Assembly (NCBI RefSeq): GCF_051020975.1
Contig: NW_027478168.1
Coordinates: 5,766,001-5,830,000 of the forward strand
Length of the DNA: 64,000 nucleotides
Source of the DNA: Osmia lignaria lignaria
Lineage: Eukaryota; Arthropoda; Insecta; Hymenoptera; Megachilidae
Direction: 5' to 3'
Below the pieces are notes generated by a model, which was given only the letters and a program-made list of their open reading frames with translations, was not told the origin of the DNA and did no database searches. Within the stretch, counting starts at the first letter, position 1; each line of letters opens with the position of its first letter. Shown one piece after another: positions 11,915 through 25,434 of the stretch. The position numbers and the translations under genes are program-made.

Positions 11915-12558
11915 CATAATTCTCTACAAAAAAGGTCTCTTAACATTTTGCCATAGCTCGCTTCGTTTCCGAGATATTTGCAGATATATCTCAAGGGAAG
12001 GGGCCTGACGGACATATTTCGAGATATTTCTTCTTCTTGTTGTTCTTCTTCTGCACAGCTAAGCTGGAAGTGGCATTTGCAGCTCGCAATAGTGCAGAGT
12101 TATCTCAAAGAAAGGGGCCACGGTGTTTCTGTATCTCTATTATGTTGGTGCGGCTTTGGAACTTTTAAATATCTTGATATATCTCGAGAACTACACATCT
12201 GATCAAAAAATATCATAGAACATGAAAAGTAGGAAACTTAATTCTCTACCAAAAAGGTCTCTTAACGTTTTGCCATAGCGCTCTTCGTTTCCGAGATATT
12301 TGCAGATTTATCTCAAGGGAAGGGGCCTGACGGACATATTTCCAGATATTTCTTCTTCTTGTTGTTCTTCTTCTGCACAGCTAAGCTGGAAGTGGCATTT
12401 GCGGCTCGCACTAGTGCAGAGTTATCTCAATGAAAGGGGCCACGGTGTTTCTGTATCTCTATTATGTTGGTGCGGCTTCGGAACTTTTAAATATCTTGAT
12501 ATATCTCGAGAACTACGCGTCTGATCAAAAAATATCATAGAACATAAAAAGTAGGAAA

Positions 12559-12880
12559 CTTAATTCTCTACAAAAAAGGTCTCTTAACATTTTGCCATAG
12601 CTCGCTTCGTTTCCGAGATATTTGCAGATTCAGCTCAAAGGAACTGGCCTGACGGACATATTTCGAGATATTTCTTCTTCTTGTTGTTCTTGCTCTGCAC
12701 AGCTAAGCTGGAAGTGGCATTTGCAGCTCGCAATGGTGCAGAGTTATCTCAAAGAAAGGGGCCACGGTGTTTCTGTATCTCTATTATGTTGGTGCGGCTT
12801 TGGAACTTTTAAATATCTTGATATATCTCGAGAACTACGCGTCTGATCAAAAAATATCATAGAACATAAAAAGTAAGAAA
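12559..12880 (+). repeat. Chimeric unit (CSCS-type head, agtaagaaac tail)
   Basis: The head and middle match the unit at 17,389 (gattcagctc, cttgctctgc, aatggtgcag, ggctttggaac). The tail reads gcgtctg...agtaagaaacataa, as in the units at 10,305 and 14,169. The switch lies between about 12,802 and 12,840. The next units (12,881 and 13,203) then follow the 10,627 and 10,949 pattern, which gives the 7-unit recurrence. Confidence 0.65.
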
Positions 12881-15800
12881 CATAATTCTCTACAAAAAAG
12901 GTCTCTTAACATTTTGCCATAGCTCGCTTCGTTTCCGAGATATTTGCAGATTTATCTCAAGGGAAGTGGCCTGACGGACATATTTCGAGATATTTCTTCT
13001 TCTTGTTGTTCTTCTTCTGCACAGCTAAGCTGGAAGTGGCATTTGCAGCTCGCAATAGTGCAGAGTTATCTCAAAGAAAGGGGCCACGGTGTTTCTGTAT
13101 CTCTATTATGTTGGTGCGGCTTCGGAACTTTTAAATATCTTGATATATCTCGAGAACTACGCATCTGATCAAAAAATATCATAGAACATGAAAAGTAGGA
13201 AACTTAATTCTCTACCAAAAAGGTCTCTTAACATTTTGCCATAGCTCTCTTCGTTTCCGAGATATTTGCAGATTTATCTCAAGGGAAGGGGCCTGACGGA
13301 CATATTTCGAGATATTTCTTCTTCTTGTTGTTCTTCTTCTGCGCAGCTAAGCTGGAAGTGGCATTTGCGGCTCGCACTAGTGCAGAGTTATCTCAATGAA
13401 AGGGGCCACGGTGTTTCTGTATCTCTATTATGTTGGTGCGGCTTCGGAACTTTTAAATATCTCGATATATCTCGAAAACTACGCTTCTGATCAAAAAATA
13501 TCAGAGAACCTAAATTGTAGGAAACATAATTCTCTACAAAAAAGGCCTCTTAAGATTTTGCCATAGCTCGCTTCGTTTCCGAGATATTTGCAGATATATC
13601 TCAAGGGAAGGGGCCTGACGGACATATTTCGAGATATTTCTTCTTCTTGTTGTTCTTCTTCTGCACAGCTAAGCTGGAAGTGGCATTTGCAGCTCGCAAT
13701 AGTGCAGAGTTATCTGAAAGAAAGGGGCCACGGTGTTTCTGTATCTCTATTATGTTGGTGCGGCTTCGGAACTTTTAAATATCTTGATATATCTCGAGAA
13801 CTACGCGTCTGATCAAAAAATATCATAGAACATAAAAAGTAGGAAACTTAATTCTCTACAAAAAAGGTCTCTTAACATTTTGCCATAGCTCGCTTCGTTT
13901 CCGAGATATTTGCAGATTCAGCTCAAAGGAACTGGCCTGACGGACATATTTCGAGATATTTCTTCTTCTTGTTGTTCTTGCTCTGCACAGCTAAGCTGGA
14001 AGTGGCATTTGCAGCTCGCAATGGTGCAGAGTTATCTCAAAGAAAGGGGCCACGGTGTTTCTGTATCTCTATTATGTTGGTGCGGCTTTGGAACTTTTAA
14101 ATATCTTGATATATCTCGAGAACTACGCATCTGATCAAAAAATATCATAGAACATGAAAAGTAGGAAACTTAATTCTCTACAAAAAAGGTCTCTTAACAT
14201 TTTGCCATAGCTCGCTTCGTTTCCGAGATATTTGCAGATTTATCTCAAGGGAAGTGGCCTGACAGACATATTTCGAGATATTTCTTCTTCTTGTTGTTCT
14301 TCTTCTGCACAGCTAAGCTGGAAGTGGCATTTGCAGCTCGCAATAGTGCAGAGATATCTCAAAGAAAGGGGCCACGGTGTTTCTGTATCTCTATTATGTT
14401 GGTGCGGCTTCGGAACTTTTAAATATCTTGATATATCTCGAGAACTACGCGTCTGATCAAAAAATATCATAGAACATAAAAAGTAAGAAACATAATTCTC
14501 TACAAAAAAGGTCTCTTAACATTTTGCCATAGCTCGCTTCGTTTCCGAGATATTTGCAGATTTATCTCAAGGGAAGTGGCCTGACGGACATATTTCGAGA
14601 TATTTCTTCTTCTTGTTGTTCTTCTTCTGCACAGCTAACCTGGAAGTGGCATTTGCGGCTCGCAATAGTGCAGAGATATCTCAAAGAAAGGGGCCACGGT
14701 GTTTCTGTATCTCTATTATGTTGGTGCGGCTTCGGAACTTTTAAGTATCTCGATATATCTCGAAAACTACGCTTCTGATCAAAAAATATCATAGAACATA
14801 AATTGTAGGAAACATAATTCTCTACAAAAAATGTCTCTTAACATTTTGCCATAGCTCGCTTCGTTTCCGAGATATTTGCAGATTCAGCTCAAAGGAACTG
14901 GCCTGACGGACATATTTCGAGATATTTCTTCTTCTTGTTGTTCTTCTTCTGCACAGCTAAGCTGGAAGTGGCATTTGCAGCTCGCAATAGTGCAGAGTTA
15001 TCTCAAAGAAAGGGGCCACGGTGTTTCTGTATCTCTATTATGTTGGTGCGGCTTCGGAACTTTTAAATATCTTGATATATCTCGAGAACTACGCATCTGA
15101 TCAAAAAATATCATAGAACATGAAAAGTAGGAAACTTAATTCTCTACAAAAAAGGTCTCTTAACATTTTGCCATAGCTCGCTTCGTTTCCGAGATATTTG
15201 CAGATTTATCTCAAGGGAAGTGGCCTGACGGACATATTTCGAGATATTTCTTCTTCTTGTTGTTCTTCTTCTGCACAGCTAAGCTGGAAGTGGCATTTGC
15301 AGCTCGCAATAGTGCAGAGTTATCTCAAAGAAAGGGGCCACGGTGTTTCTGTATCTCTATTATGTTGGTGCGGCTTCGGAACTTTTAAATATCTTGATAT
15401 ATCTCGAGAACTACGGATCTGATCAAAAAATATCATAGAACATGAAAAGTAGGAAACTTAATTCTCTACCAAAAAGGTCTCTTAACATTTTGCCATAGCT
15501 CTCTTCGTTTCCGAGATATTTGCAGATTTATCTCAAGGGAAGGGGCCTGACGGACATATTTCGAGATATTTCTTCTTCTTGTTGTTCTTCTTCTGCGCAG
15601 CTAAGCTGGAAGTGGCATTTGCGGCTCGCACTAGTGCAGAGTTATCTCAATGAAAGGGGCCACGGTGTTTTTGTATCTCTATTATGTTGGTGCGGCTTCG
15701 GAACTTTTAAATATCTCGATATATCTCGAAAACTACGCTTCTGATCAAAAAATATCAGAGAACCTAAATTGTAGGAAACATAATTCTCTACAAAAAAGGC

Positions 15801-18800
15801 CTCTTAAGATTTTGCCATAGCTCGCTTCGTTTCCGAGATATTTGCAGATATATCTCAAGGGAAGGGGCCTGACGGACATATTTCGAGATATTTCTTCTTC
15901 TTGTTGTTCTTCTTCTGCACAGCTAAGCTGGAAGTGGCATTTGCAGCTCGCAATAGTGCAGAGTTATCTGAAAGAAAGGGGCCACGGTGTTTCTGTATCT
16001 CTATTATGTTGGTGCGGCTTCGGAACTTTTAAATATCTTCATATATCTCGAGAACTACGCATCTGATCAAAAAATATCATAGAACATAAAAAGTAGGAAA
16101 CTTAATTCTCTACAGAAAAGGTCTCTTAACATTTTGCCATAGCTAGCTTCGTTTCCGAGATATTTGCAGATTTATCTCAAGGGAAGGGGCCTAACGAACA
16201 TATTCCGAGATATTTCTTCTTCTTGTTGTTCTTCTTCTGCACAGCTAAACTGGAAGTGGCATTTCCAGCTCGCAATAGTGCAGAGTTATCTCAAAGAAAG
16301 GGGCCACGATGTTTCTGTATCTCTATTATGTTGGTGCGGCTTCGGAACTTTTAAATATCTTGATATATCTCGAGAACTACGCATCTGATCAAAAAATATC
16401 ATAGAACATAAAAAGTAGGAAACTTAATTCTCTACAAAAAAGGTCTCTTAACATTTTGCCATAGCTCGCTTCGTTTCCAAGATATTTGCATATTTATCTC
16501 AAGGGAAGGGGCCTGACGGACATATTTCGAGATATTTCTTCTTCTTGTTGTTCTTCTTCTGCACAGCTAAGCTGGAAGTGGCATTTGCGGCTCGCACTAG
16601 TGCAGAGTTATCTCAAAGAAAGGGGCCACGGTGTTTCTGTATCTCTATTATGTTGGTGCGGCTTCGGAACTTTTAAATATCTCGATATATCTCGAAAACT
16701 ACGCTTCTGATCAAAAAATATCATAGAACCTAAATTGTAGGAAACATAATTCTCTACAAAAAAGGTCTCTTAACATTTTGCCATAGCTCGCTTCGTTTCC
16801 GAGATATTTGCAGATATATCTCAAGGGAAGGGGCCTGACGGACATATTTCGAGATATTTCTTCTTCTTGTTGTTCTTCTTCTGCACAGCTAAGCTGGAAG
16901 TGGCATTTGCAGCTCGCAATAGTGCAGAGTTATCTCAAAGAAAGGGGCCACGGTGTTTCTGTATCTCTATTATGTTGGTGCGGCTTTGGAACTTTTAAAT
17001 ATCTTGATATATCTCGAGAACTACGCATCTGATCAAAAAATATCATAGAACATGAAAAGTAGGAAACTTAATTCTCTACCAAAAAGGTCTCTTAACGTTT
17101 TGCCATAGCTCTCTTCGTTTCCGAGATATTTGCAGATTTATCTCAAGGGAAGGGGCCTGACGGACATATTTCCAGATATTTCTTCTTCTTGTTGTTCTTC
17201 TTCTGCACAGCTAAGCTGGAAGTGGCATTTGCGGCTCGCACTAGTGCAGAGTTATCTCAATGAAAGGGGCCACGGTGTTTCTGTATCTCTATTATGTTGG
17301 TGCGGCTTCGGAACTTTTAAATATCTTGATATATCTCGAGAACTACGCGTCTGATCAAAAAATATCATAGAACATAAAAAGTAGGAAACTTAATTCTCTA
17401 CAAAAAAGGTCTCTTAACATTTTGCCATAGCTCGCTTCGTTTCCGAGATATTTGCAGATTCAGCTCAAAGGAACTGGCCTGACGGACATATTTCGAGATA
17501 TTTCTTCTTCTTGTTGTTCTTGCTCTGCACAGCTAAGCTGGAAGTGGCATTTGCAGCTCGCAATGGTGCAGAGTTATCTCAAAGAAAGGGGCCACGGTGT
17601 TTCTGTATCTCTATTATGTTGGTGCGGCTTTGGAACTTTTAAATATCTTGATATATCTCGAGAACTACGCATCTGATCAAAAAATATCATAGAACATGAA
17701 AAGTAGGAAACTTAATTCTCTACAAAAAAGGTCTCTTAACATTTTGCCATAGCTCGCTTCGTTTCCGAGATATTTGCAGATTTATCTCAAGGGAAGTGGC
17801 CTGACGGACATATTTCGAGATATTTCTTCTTCTTGTTGTTCTTCTTCTGCACAGCTAAGCTGGAAGTGGCATTTGCAGCTCGCAATAGTGCAGAGATATC
17901 TCAAAGAAAGGGGCCACGGTGTTTCTGTATCTCTATTATGTTGGTGCGGCTTCGGAACTTTTAAATATCTTGATATATCTCGAGAACTACGCATCTGATC
18001 AGAAAGTATCATAGAACATGAAAAGTAGGAAACTTAATTCTCTACCAAAAAGGTCTCTTAACATTTTGCCATGGCTCTCTTCGTTTCCGAGATATTTGCA
18101 GATTTATCTCAAGGGAAGGGGCCTGACGGACATATTTCGAGATATTTCTTCTTCTTGTTGTTCTTCTTCTGCACAGCTAAGCTGGAAGTGGCATTTGCAG
18201 CTCGCAATAGTGCAGAGTTATCTCAAAGAAAGGGGCCACGGTGTTTCTGTATCTCTATTATGTTGGTGCGGCTTCGGAACTTTTAAATATCTTGATATAT
18301 CTCGAGAACTACGCATCTGATCAAAAAATATCATGGAACATAAAAAGTAGAAAACTTAATTCTCTACAGAAAAGGTCTCTTAACATTTTGCCATAGCTCG
18401 CTTCGTTTCCGAGATACTTGCCGATTTATCTCAAGGGAAGGGGCCTGACGGACATATTTCGAGATATTTCTTCTTCTTGTTGTTCTTCTTCTGCACAGCT
18501 AAGCTGGAAGTGGCATTTGCAGCTCGCAATTGTGCAGAGTTATCTCAAAGAAAGGGGCCACGGTGTTTCTGTATCTCTATTATGTTGGTGCGGCTTCGGA
18601 ACTTTTAAATATCTCGATATATCTCGAAAACTACGCTTCTGATCAAAAAATATCATAGAACATAGATTGTAGGAAACATAATTCTCTACAAAAAACGTCT
18701 CTTAACATTTTGCCATAGCTCGCTTCGTTTCCGAGATATTTGCAGATTCAGCTCAAAGGAACTGGCCTGACGGACATATTTCGAGATATTTCTTCTTCTT

Positions 18801-21800
18801 GTTGTTCTTCCTCTGCACAGCTAAGCTGGAAGTGGCATTTGCAGCTCGCAATAGTGCAGAGTTATCTCAAAGAAAGGGGCCACGGTGTTTCTGTATCTCT
18901 ATTATGTTGGTGCGGCTTCGGAACTTTTAAATATCTTGATGTATCTCGAGAACTACGCGTCTGATCAAAAAATATCATAGAACATAAAAAGTAAGAAACA
19001 TAATTCTCTACAAAAAAGGTCTCTTAACATTTTGCCATAGCTCGCTTCGTTTCCGAGATATTTGCAGATTTATCTCAAGGGAAGGGGCCTAACGGACATA
19101 TTTCCAGATATTTCTTCTTCTTGTTGTTCTTCTTCTGCACAGCTAAGCTGGAAGTGGCATTTGCGGCTCGCACTAGTGCAGAGTTATCTCAAAGAAAGGG
19201 GCCACGGTGTTTCTGTATCTCTATTAAGTTGGTGCAGCTTCAGGACTTTTAAATATCTTGATATATCTCGAGAACTACGCATCTGATCAAAAAATATCAT
19301 GGAACATAAAAAGTAGAAAACTTAATTCTCTACAGAAAAGGTCTCTTAACATTTTGCCATAGCTCGCTTCGTTTCCGAGATATTTGCAGATTTATCTCAA
19401 GGGAAGGGGCCTGACGGACATATTTCGAGATATTTCTTCTTCTTGTTGTTCTTCTTCTGCACAGCTAAGCTGGAAGTGGCATTTGCAGCTCGCAATAGTG
19501 CAGAGTTATCTCAAAGAAAGGGGCCACGGTGTTTCTGTATCTCTATTATGTTGGTGCGGCTTCGGAACTTTTAAATATCTTGATATATCTCGAGAACTAC
19601 GCATCTGATCAAAAAATATCATGGAACATAAAAAGTAGAAAACTTAATTCTCTACAGAAAAGGTCTCTTAACATTTTGCCATAGGTCGCTTCGTTTCCGA
19701 GATACTTGCCGATTTATCTCAAGGGAAGGGGCCTGACGGACATATTTCGAGATATTTCTTCTTCTTGTTGTTCTTCTTCTGCACAGCTAAGCTGGAAGTG
19801 GCATTTGCAGCTCGCAATTGTGCAGAGTTATCTCAAAGAAAGGGGCCACGGTGTTTCTGTATCTCTATTATGTTGGTGCGGCTTCGGAACTTTTAAATAT
19901 CTCGATATATCCCGAGAACTACGCATCTGATCAAAAAATATCATAGAACATAAAAAGTAGGAAACTTAATTCTCTACAAATAAGGTCTCTTAACATTTTG
20001 GCATAGCTCGCTTCGTTTCCGAGATATTTGCAGATTTATCTCAAGGGAAGGGGCCTGACGGACATATTTCGAGATATTTCTTCTTCTTGTTGTTCTTCTC
20101 CTGCACAGCTAAGCTGGAAGTGGCATTTGCAGCTCGCAATAGTGCAGAGTTATCGCAAAGAAAGGGGCCACGGTGTTTCTGTATCTCTATTATGTTGGTG
20201 CGGCTTCGGAACTTTTAAATATCTTGATATATCTCGAGAACTACGCATCTGATCAAAAAATATCATAGAACATAAAAAGTAGGACACCTAATTTTCTACA
20301 AAAAAGGTCTCTGAACATTTTGCCGTAGCTCGCTTCGTTTCCGAGATATTTGCAGATTTATCTCAAGGGAAGGGGCCTGACGGACATATTTCGAGATATT
20401 TCTTCTTCTTGTTGTTCTTCTTCTGCACAGCTAAGCTGGAAGTGGCATTTGCGGCTCGCACTAGTGCAGAGTTATCTCAAAGAAAGGGGCCACGGTGTTT
20501 CTGTACCTCTATTATGTTGGTGCAGCTTCGGAGCTTTTAAATATCTTGATATATCTCGAGAACTACGCATCTGATCAAAAAATATCATAGAACATAAAAA
20601 GTAGGAAACCTAATTCTCTACAAAAAAGGTCTCTTAACGTTTTGCAATAGCTCGCTTCGTTTCCGAGATATTTGCAGATTTATCTCAAGGGAGGGGTCCT
20701 GACGGACATATTTCGAGATATTTCTTCTTCTTGTTCTTCTTCTTCTGCACAGCTAAACTGGAAGTGGCATTTCCAGCTCGCAATAGTGCAGAGTTATCCC
20801 AAAGAAAGGGGCCACGCTGTTTCTGTATCTCTATTATGTTGGTGCGGCTTCGGAACTTTTAAATATCTCGATATATCTCGAAAACTACGCATCTGATCAA
20901 AAAATATCATAGAACATAAATTGTAGGAAACATAATTCTCTACAAAAAAGGTCTCTTAACATTTTGCCATAGCTCGCTTCGTTTCCGAGATATTTGCAGA
21001 TTTATCTCAAGGGAAGGGTCCTGATGGACATATTTCGAGATATTTCTTCTTCTTGTTGTTCTTCTTCTGCACAGCTAAGCTGGAAGTGGCATTTGCAGTT
21101 CGCAATAGTGCAGAGTTATCTCAAAGAAAGGGGCCACGGTGTTTCTGTATCTCTATTATGTTGGTGCGGCTTCGGAACTTTTAAATATCTTGATATATCT
21201 CGAGAACTACGCATCTGATCAAAAAATATCGTAGAACATAAAAAGTAGGAAACTTAATTCTCTACAAATAAGGTCTCTTAACATTTTGCCATAGCTCGCT
21301 TGGTTTCCGAGATATTTGCAGATTTATCTCAAGGGAAGGGGCCTGACGGACATATTTCGAGATATTTCTTCTTCTTGTTGTTCTTCTTCTGCACAGCTAA
21401 GCTGGAAGTGGCATTTGCAGCTCGCAATAGTGCAGAGTTACCTCAAAGAAAGGGGCCACGGTGTTTCTGTATCTCTATTATGTTGGTGCCGCTTCGGAAC
21501 TTTTAAATATCTGGATATATCTCGAGAACTACGCATCTGATCAAAAAATATCATAGAACATAAAAAGTAGGAAACTTAATTCTCTACAAAAAAGGTCTCT
21601 TAACATTTTGCCATAGCTCGCTTCGTTTCCGAGATATTTGCAGATTTATCTCAAGGGAAGGGGTCTGACGGACATATTTCGAGATATTTCTTCTTCTTGT
21701 TGTTCTTCTTCGGCACAGCTAAGCTGGAAGTGGCATTTGCAGCTCGCAATAGTGCAGAGTTACCTCAAAGAAAGGGGCCACGGTGTGTCTGTATCTCTAT

Positions 21801-21896
21801 TATGTTGGTGCCGCTTCGGAACTTTTAAATATCTTGATATATCTCGAGAACTACGCATCCGATCAAAAAATATCATAGAACATAAAAAGTAGAAAA

Positions 21897-22216
21897 CTCA
21901 ATTCTCTACAAAAAAGGTCTCTTAACATTTTGCCATAGCTCGCTTCGTTTCCGAGATATTTGCAGATTTATCTCGAGGGAAGGGGCCTGACGGACATATT
22001 TCGAGATATTTCTTCTTCTTGTTGTTCTTCTTCTGCACAGCTAAGCTGGAAACGGCATTTGCGGCTCGCACTAGTGCAGAGTTATCTCAAAGAAAGGGGC
22101 CACGGTGTTTCTGTATCTATTATGTTGGTGCGGCCTCGGAACTTTTAAATATCTTGATATATCTCGAGAACTACGCCTCTGATCGAAAAATATCATAGAC
22201 CATAAAAAGTAGGAAA
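21897..22216 (+). repeat. 320-bp unit with a 2-bp deletion
   Basis: This unit reads gtatctattatg where all others read gtatctctattatg, a loss of two bases near 22,115-22,119. It also carries tctcgaggg and gcggcctcgg. The same deletion with the same companions recurs at 24,793-25,112, so it was copied by amplification rather than arising twice. Confidence 0.9.
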
Positions 22217-23826
22217 CTTAATTCTCTACAAAAAAGGTCTCTTAACATTTTGCCATAGCTCGCTTCGTTTCCGAGATATTTGCAGATTTATCTCAAGGGA
22301 AGGGGCCGAACGGACAAATTTCGTGATATTTCTTCTTCTTGTTGTTCTTCTTCTGCACAGCTAAGCTGGAAGTGGCATTTGCAGCTCGCAATAGTGCAGA
22401 GTTATCTCAAAGAAAGGGGCCACGGTGTTTCTGTATCTCTATTATGTTGGTGCGGCTTCTTAACTTTTAAATATCTTGATATATCTCGAGAACTACGCAT
22501 CTGATCAAAAAATATCACAGAACGTAAATTGTAGGAAACATAATTCTCTACAAAAAAGGTCTCTTAACATTTTGCCATAGCTCGCTTGGTTTCCGAGATA
22601 TTTGCAGATTTATCTCAAGGGAAGGGGCCTGACGGACATATTTCGAGATATTTCTTCTTCTTGTTGTTCTTCTTCGGCACAGCTAAGCTGGAAGTGGCAT
22701 TTGCAGCTCGCAATAGTGCAGAGTTACCTCAAAGAAAGGGGCCACGGTGTTTCTGTATCTCTATTATGTTGGTGCGGCTTCGGAACTTTTAAATATCTTG
22801 ATATATCTCGAGAACTACGCATCTGATCAAAAAATATCATGGAACATAAAAAGTAGAAAACTTAATTCTCTACAGAAAAGGTCTCTTAACATTTTGCCAT
22901 AGCTCGCTTCGTTTCCGAGATACTTGCCGATTTATCTCAAGGGAAGGGGCCTGACGGACATATTTCGAGATATTTCTTCTTCTTGTTGTTCTTCTTCTGC
23001 ACAGCTAAGCTGGAAGTGGCATTTGCAGCTCGCAATTGTGCAGAGTTATCTCAAAGAAAGGGGCCACGGTGTTTCTGTATCTCTATTATGTTGGTGCGGC
23101 TTCGGAACTTTTAAATATCTCGATATATCTCGAAAACTACGCTTCTGATCAAAAAATATCATAGAACATAGATTGTAGGAAACATAATTCTCTACAAAAG
23201 ACGTCTCTTAACATTTTGCCATAGCTCGCTTCGTTTCCGAGATATTTGCAGATTCAGCTCAAAGGAACTGGCCTGACGGACATATTTCGAGATATTTCTT
23301 CTTCTTGTTGTTCTTCCTCTGCACAGCTAAGCTGGAAGTGGCATTTGCAGCTCGCAATAGTGCAGAGTTATCTCAAAGAAAGGGGCCACGGTGTTTCTGT
23401 ATCTCTATTATGTTGGTGCGGCTTCGGAACTTTTAAATATCTTGGTATATCTCGAGAACTACGCATCTGATCAAAAAATATCATAGAACATAAAAAGTAG
23501 GAAACTTAATTCTCTACAAAAAAGGTCTCTTAACATTTTGCCATAGCTCGCTTCGTTTCCGAGATATTTGCAGATTTATCTCAAGGGAAGGGGCCTAACG
23601 GACATATTTCCAGATATTTCTTCTTCTTGTTGTTCTTCTTCTGCACAGCTAAGCTGGAAGTGGCATTTGCGGCTCGCACTAGTGCAGAGTTATCTCAAAG
23701 AAAGGGGCCACGGTGTTTCTGTATCTCTATTAAGTTGGTGCAGCTTCAGGACTTTTAAATATCTTGATATATCTCGAGAACTACGCATCTGATCAAAAAA
23801 TATCATGGAACATAAAAAGTAGAAAA

Positions 23827-24148
23827 CTTAATTCTCTACAGAAAAGGTCTCTTAACATTTTGCCATAGCTCGCTTCGTTTCCGAGATATTTGCAGATTTA
23901 TCTCAAGGGAAGGGGCCTGACGGACATATTTCGAGATATTTCTTCTTCTTGTTGTTCTTCTTCTGCACAGCTAAGCTGGAAGTGGCATTTGCAGCTCGCA
24001 ATAGTGCAGAGTTATCTCAAAGAAAGGGGCCACGGTGTTTCTGTATCTCTATTATGTTGGTGCGGCTTCGGAACTTTTAAATATCTTGATATATCTCGAG
24101 AACTACGCATCTGATCAAAAAATATCGTAGAACATAAAAAGTAGGAAA
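23827..24148 (+). repeat. Chimeric unit marking loss of five units (1,610 bp)
   Basis: The head and middle match the unit at 19,321 (acagaaaagg, ggaaggggcctgacgg, gcagctcgc). The tail (aatatcgtagaac, then ctacaaataagg in the next unit) matches the unit at 20,931. The switch lies between about 23,997 and 24,126. Upstream of it the second copy follows the first at 4,506 bp; downstream it follows at 2,896 bp. Confidence 0.75.
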
Positions 24149-24792
24149 CTTAATTCTCTACAAATAAGGTCTCTTAACATTTTGCCATAGCTCGCTTGGT
24201 TTCCGAGATATTTGCAGATTTATCTCAAGGGAAGGGGCCTGACGGACATATTTCGAGATATTTCTTCTTCTTGTTGTTCTTCTTCTGCACAGCTAAGCTG
24301 GAAGTGGCATTTGCAGCTCGCAATAGTGCAGAGTTACCTCAAAGAAAGGGGCCACGGTGTTTCTGTATCTCTATTATGTTGGTGCCGCTTCGGAACTTTT
24401 AAATATCTGGATATATCTCGAGAACTACGCATCTGATCAAAAAATATCATAGAACATAAAAAGTAGGAAACTTAATTCTCTACAAAAAAGGTCTCTTAAC
24501 ATTTTGCCATAGCTCGCTTCGTTTCCGAGATATTTGCAGATTTATCTCAAGGGAAGGGGTCTGACGGACATATTTCGAGATATTTCTTCTTCTTGTTGTT
24601 CTTCTTCGGCACAGCTAAGCTGGAAGTGGCATTTGCAGCTCGCAATAGTGCAGAGTTACCTCAAAGAAAGGGGCCACGGTGTGTCTGTATCTCTATTATG
24701 TTGGTGCCGCTTCGGAACTTTTAAATATCTTGATATATCTCGAGAACTACGCATCCGATCAAAAAATATCATAGAACATAAAAAGTAGAAAA

Positions 24793-25112
24793 CTCAATTC
24801 TCTACAAAAAAGGTCTCTTAACATTTTGCCATAGCTCGCTTCGTTTCCGAGATATTTGCAGATTTATCTCGAGGGAAGGGGCCTGACGGACATATTTCGA
24901 GATATTTCTTCTTCTTGTTGTTCTTCTTCTGCACAGCTAAGCTGGAAGCGGCATTTGCGGCTCGCACTAGTGCAGAGTTATCTCAAAGAAAGGGGCCACG
25001 GTGTTTCTGTATCTATTATGTTGGTGCGGCCTCGGAACTTTTAAATATCTTGATATATCTCGAGAACTACGCCTCTGATCGAAAAATATCATAGACCATT
25101 AAAAGTAGGAAA
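24793..25112 (+). repeat. Second 320-bp unit with the same 2-bp deletion
   Basis: This is the copy of 21,897-22,216 at 2,896 bp distance. It shares the 2-bp loss (near 25,011-25,016), tctcgaggg and gcggcctcgg. It differs at a few sites, for example ggaagcggc here against ggaaacggc, and accattaaaag against accataaaaag. Confidence 0.9.
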
Positions 25113-25434
25113 CTTAATTCTCTACAAAAAAGGTCTCTTAACATTTTGCCATAGCTCGCTTCGTTTCCGAGATATTTGCAGATTTATCTCAAGGGAAGGG
25201 GCCGAACGGACAAATTTCGTGATATTTCTTCTTCTTGTTGTTCTTCTTCTGCACAGCTAAGCTGGAAGTGGCATTTGCAGCTCGCAATAGTGCAGAGTTA
25301 TCTCAAAGAAAGGGGCCACGGTGTTTCTGTATCTCTATTATGTTGGTGCGGCTTCTTAACTTTTAAATATCTTGATATATCTCGAGAACTACGCATCTGA
25401 TCAAAAAATTTCATAGAACATAAAAAGTAGGAAA

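Larger units (their letters stand above)
9983..18032 (+). repeat. Domain B: 25 units, 14/15-unit, 7-unit and 4-unit recurrences
   Basis: Marker units recur at several spacings. The run 10,627-11,600 resembles 15,135-16,108 at 4,508 bp (14 units). The run 11,915-12,800 resembles 16,745-17,630 at 4,830 bp (15 units). Units at 10,627/12,881 and 10,949/13,203 pair at 2,254 bp (7 units), and 12,559/13,847 at 1,288 bp (4 units). Units with gattcagctc plus cttgctctgc and aatggtgcag (9,983, 12,559, 13,847, 17,389) and units with gggaagtggcct (10,305, 10,627, 12,881, 14,169, 14,491, 15,135, 17,711) are confined to this domain. Confidence 0.8.
18033..25434 (+). repeat. Domain C: 23 units, 14-unit block plus shortened copy
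   Basis: The order of marker units at 18,355, 18,677, 18,999 and 19,321 is repeated at 22,861, 23,183, 23,505 and 23,827. The order at 21,253, 21,575, 21,897 and 22,217 is repeated at 24,149, 24,471, 24,793 and 25,113. The first offset is 4,506 bp (14 units less 2 bp) and the second 2,896 bp (9 units less 2 bp), so the second copy lacks exactly five units. Both copies share rare markers: the 2-bp deletion, ttccagatattt with attaagttggtgcag, gccgaacggacaaat, and gcttcttaac. Confidence 0.85.

Noticed and set aside
18018..18320. A 100-codon frame with a real ATG
   Set aside because: It exists only because one unit has ccatgg in place of ccatag, which removes a stop, and because the previous unit ends in catgaaaag. 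It is unique in about 199 units, and the rest of the peptide is the same satellite translation.
21300..21506. Additional frame +1 open frames beginning MVSEIFADL (several units)
   Set aside because: They are created by cttggtttccgag in some units, which turns a codon into a start (ttg). They overlap the other chance frame fully and have no independent support.
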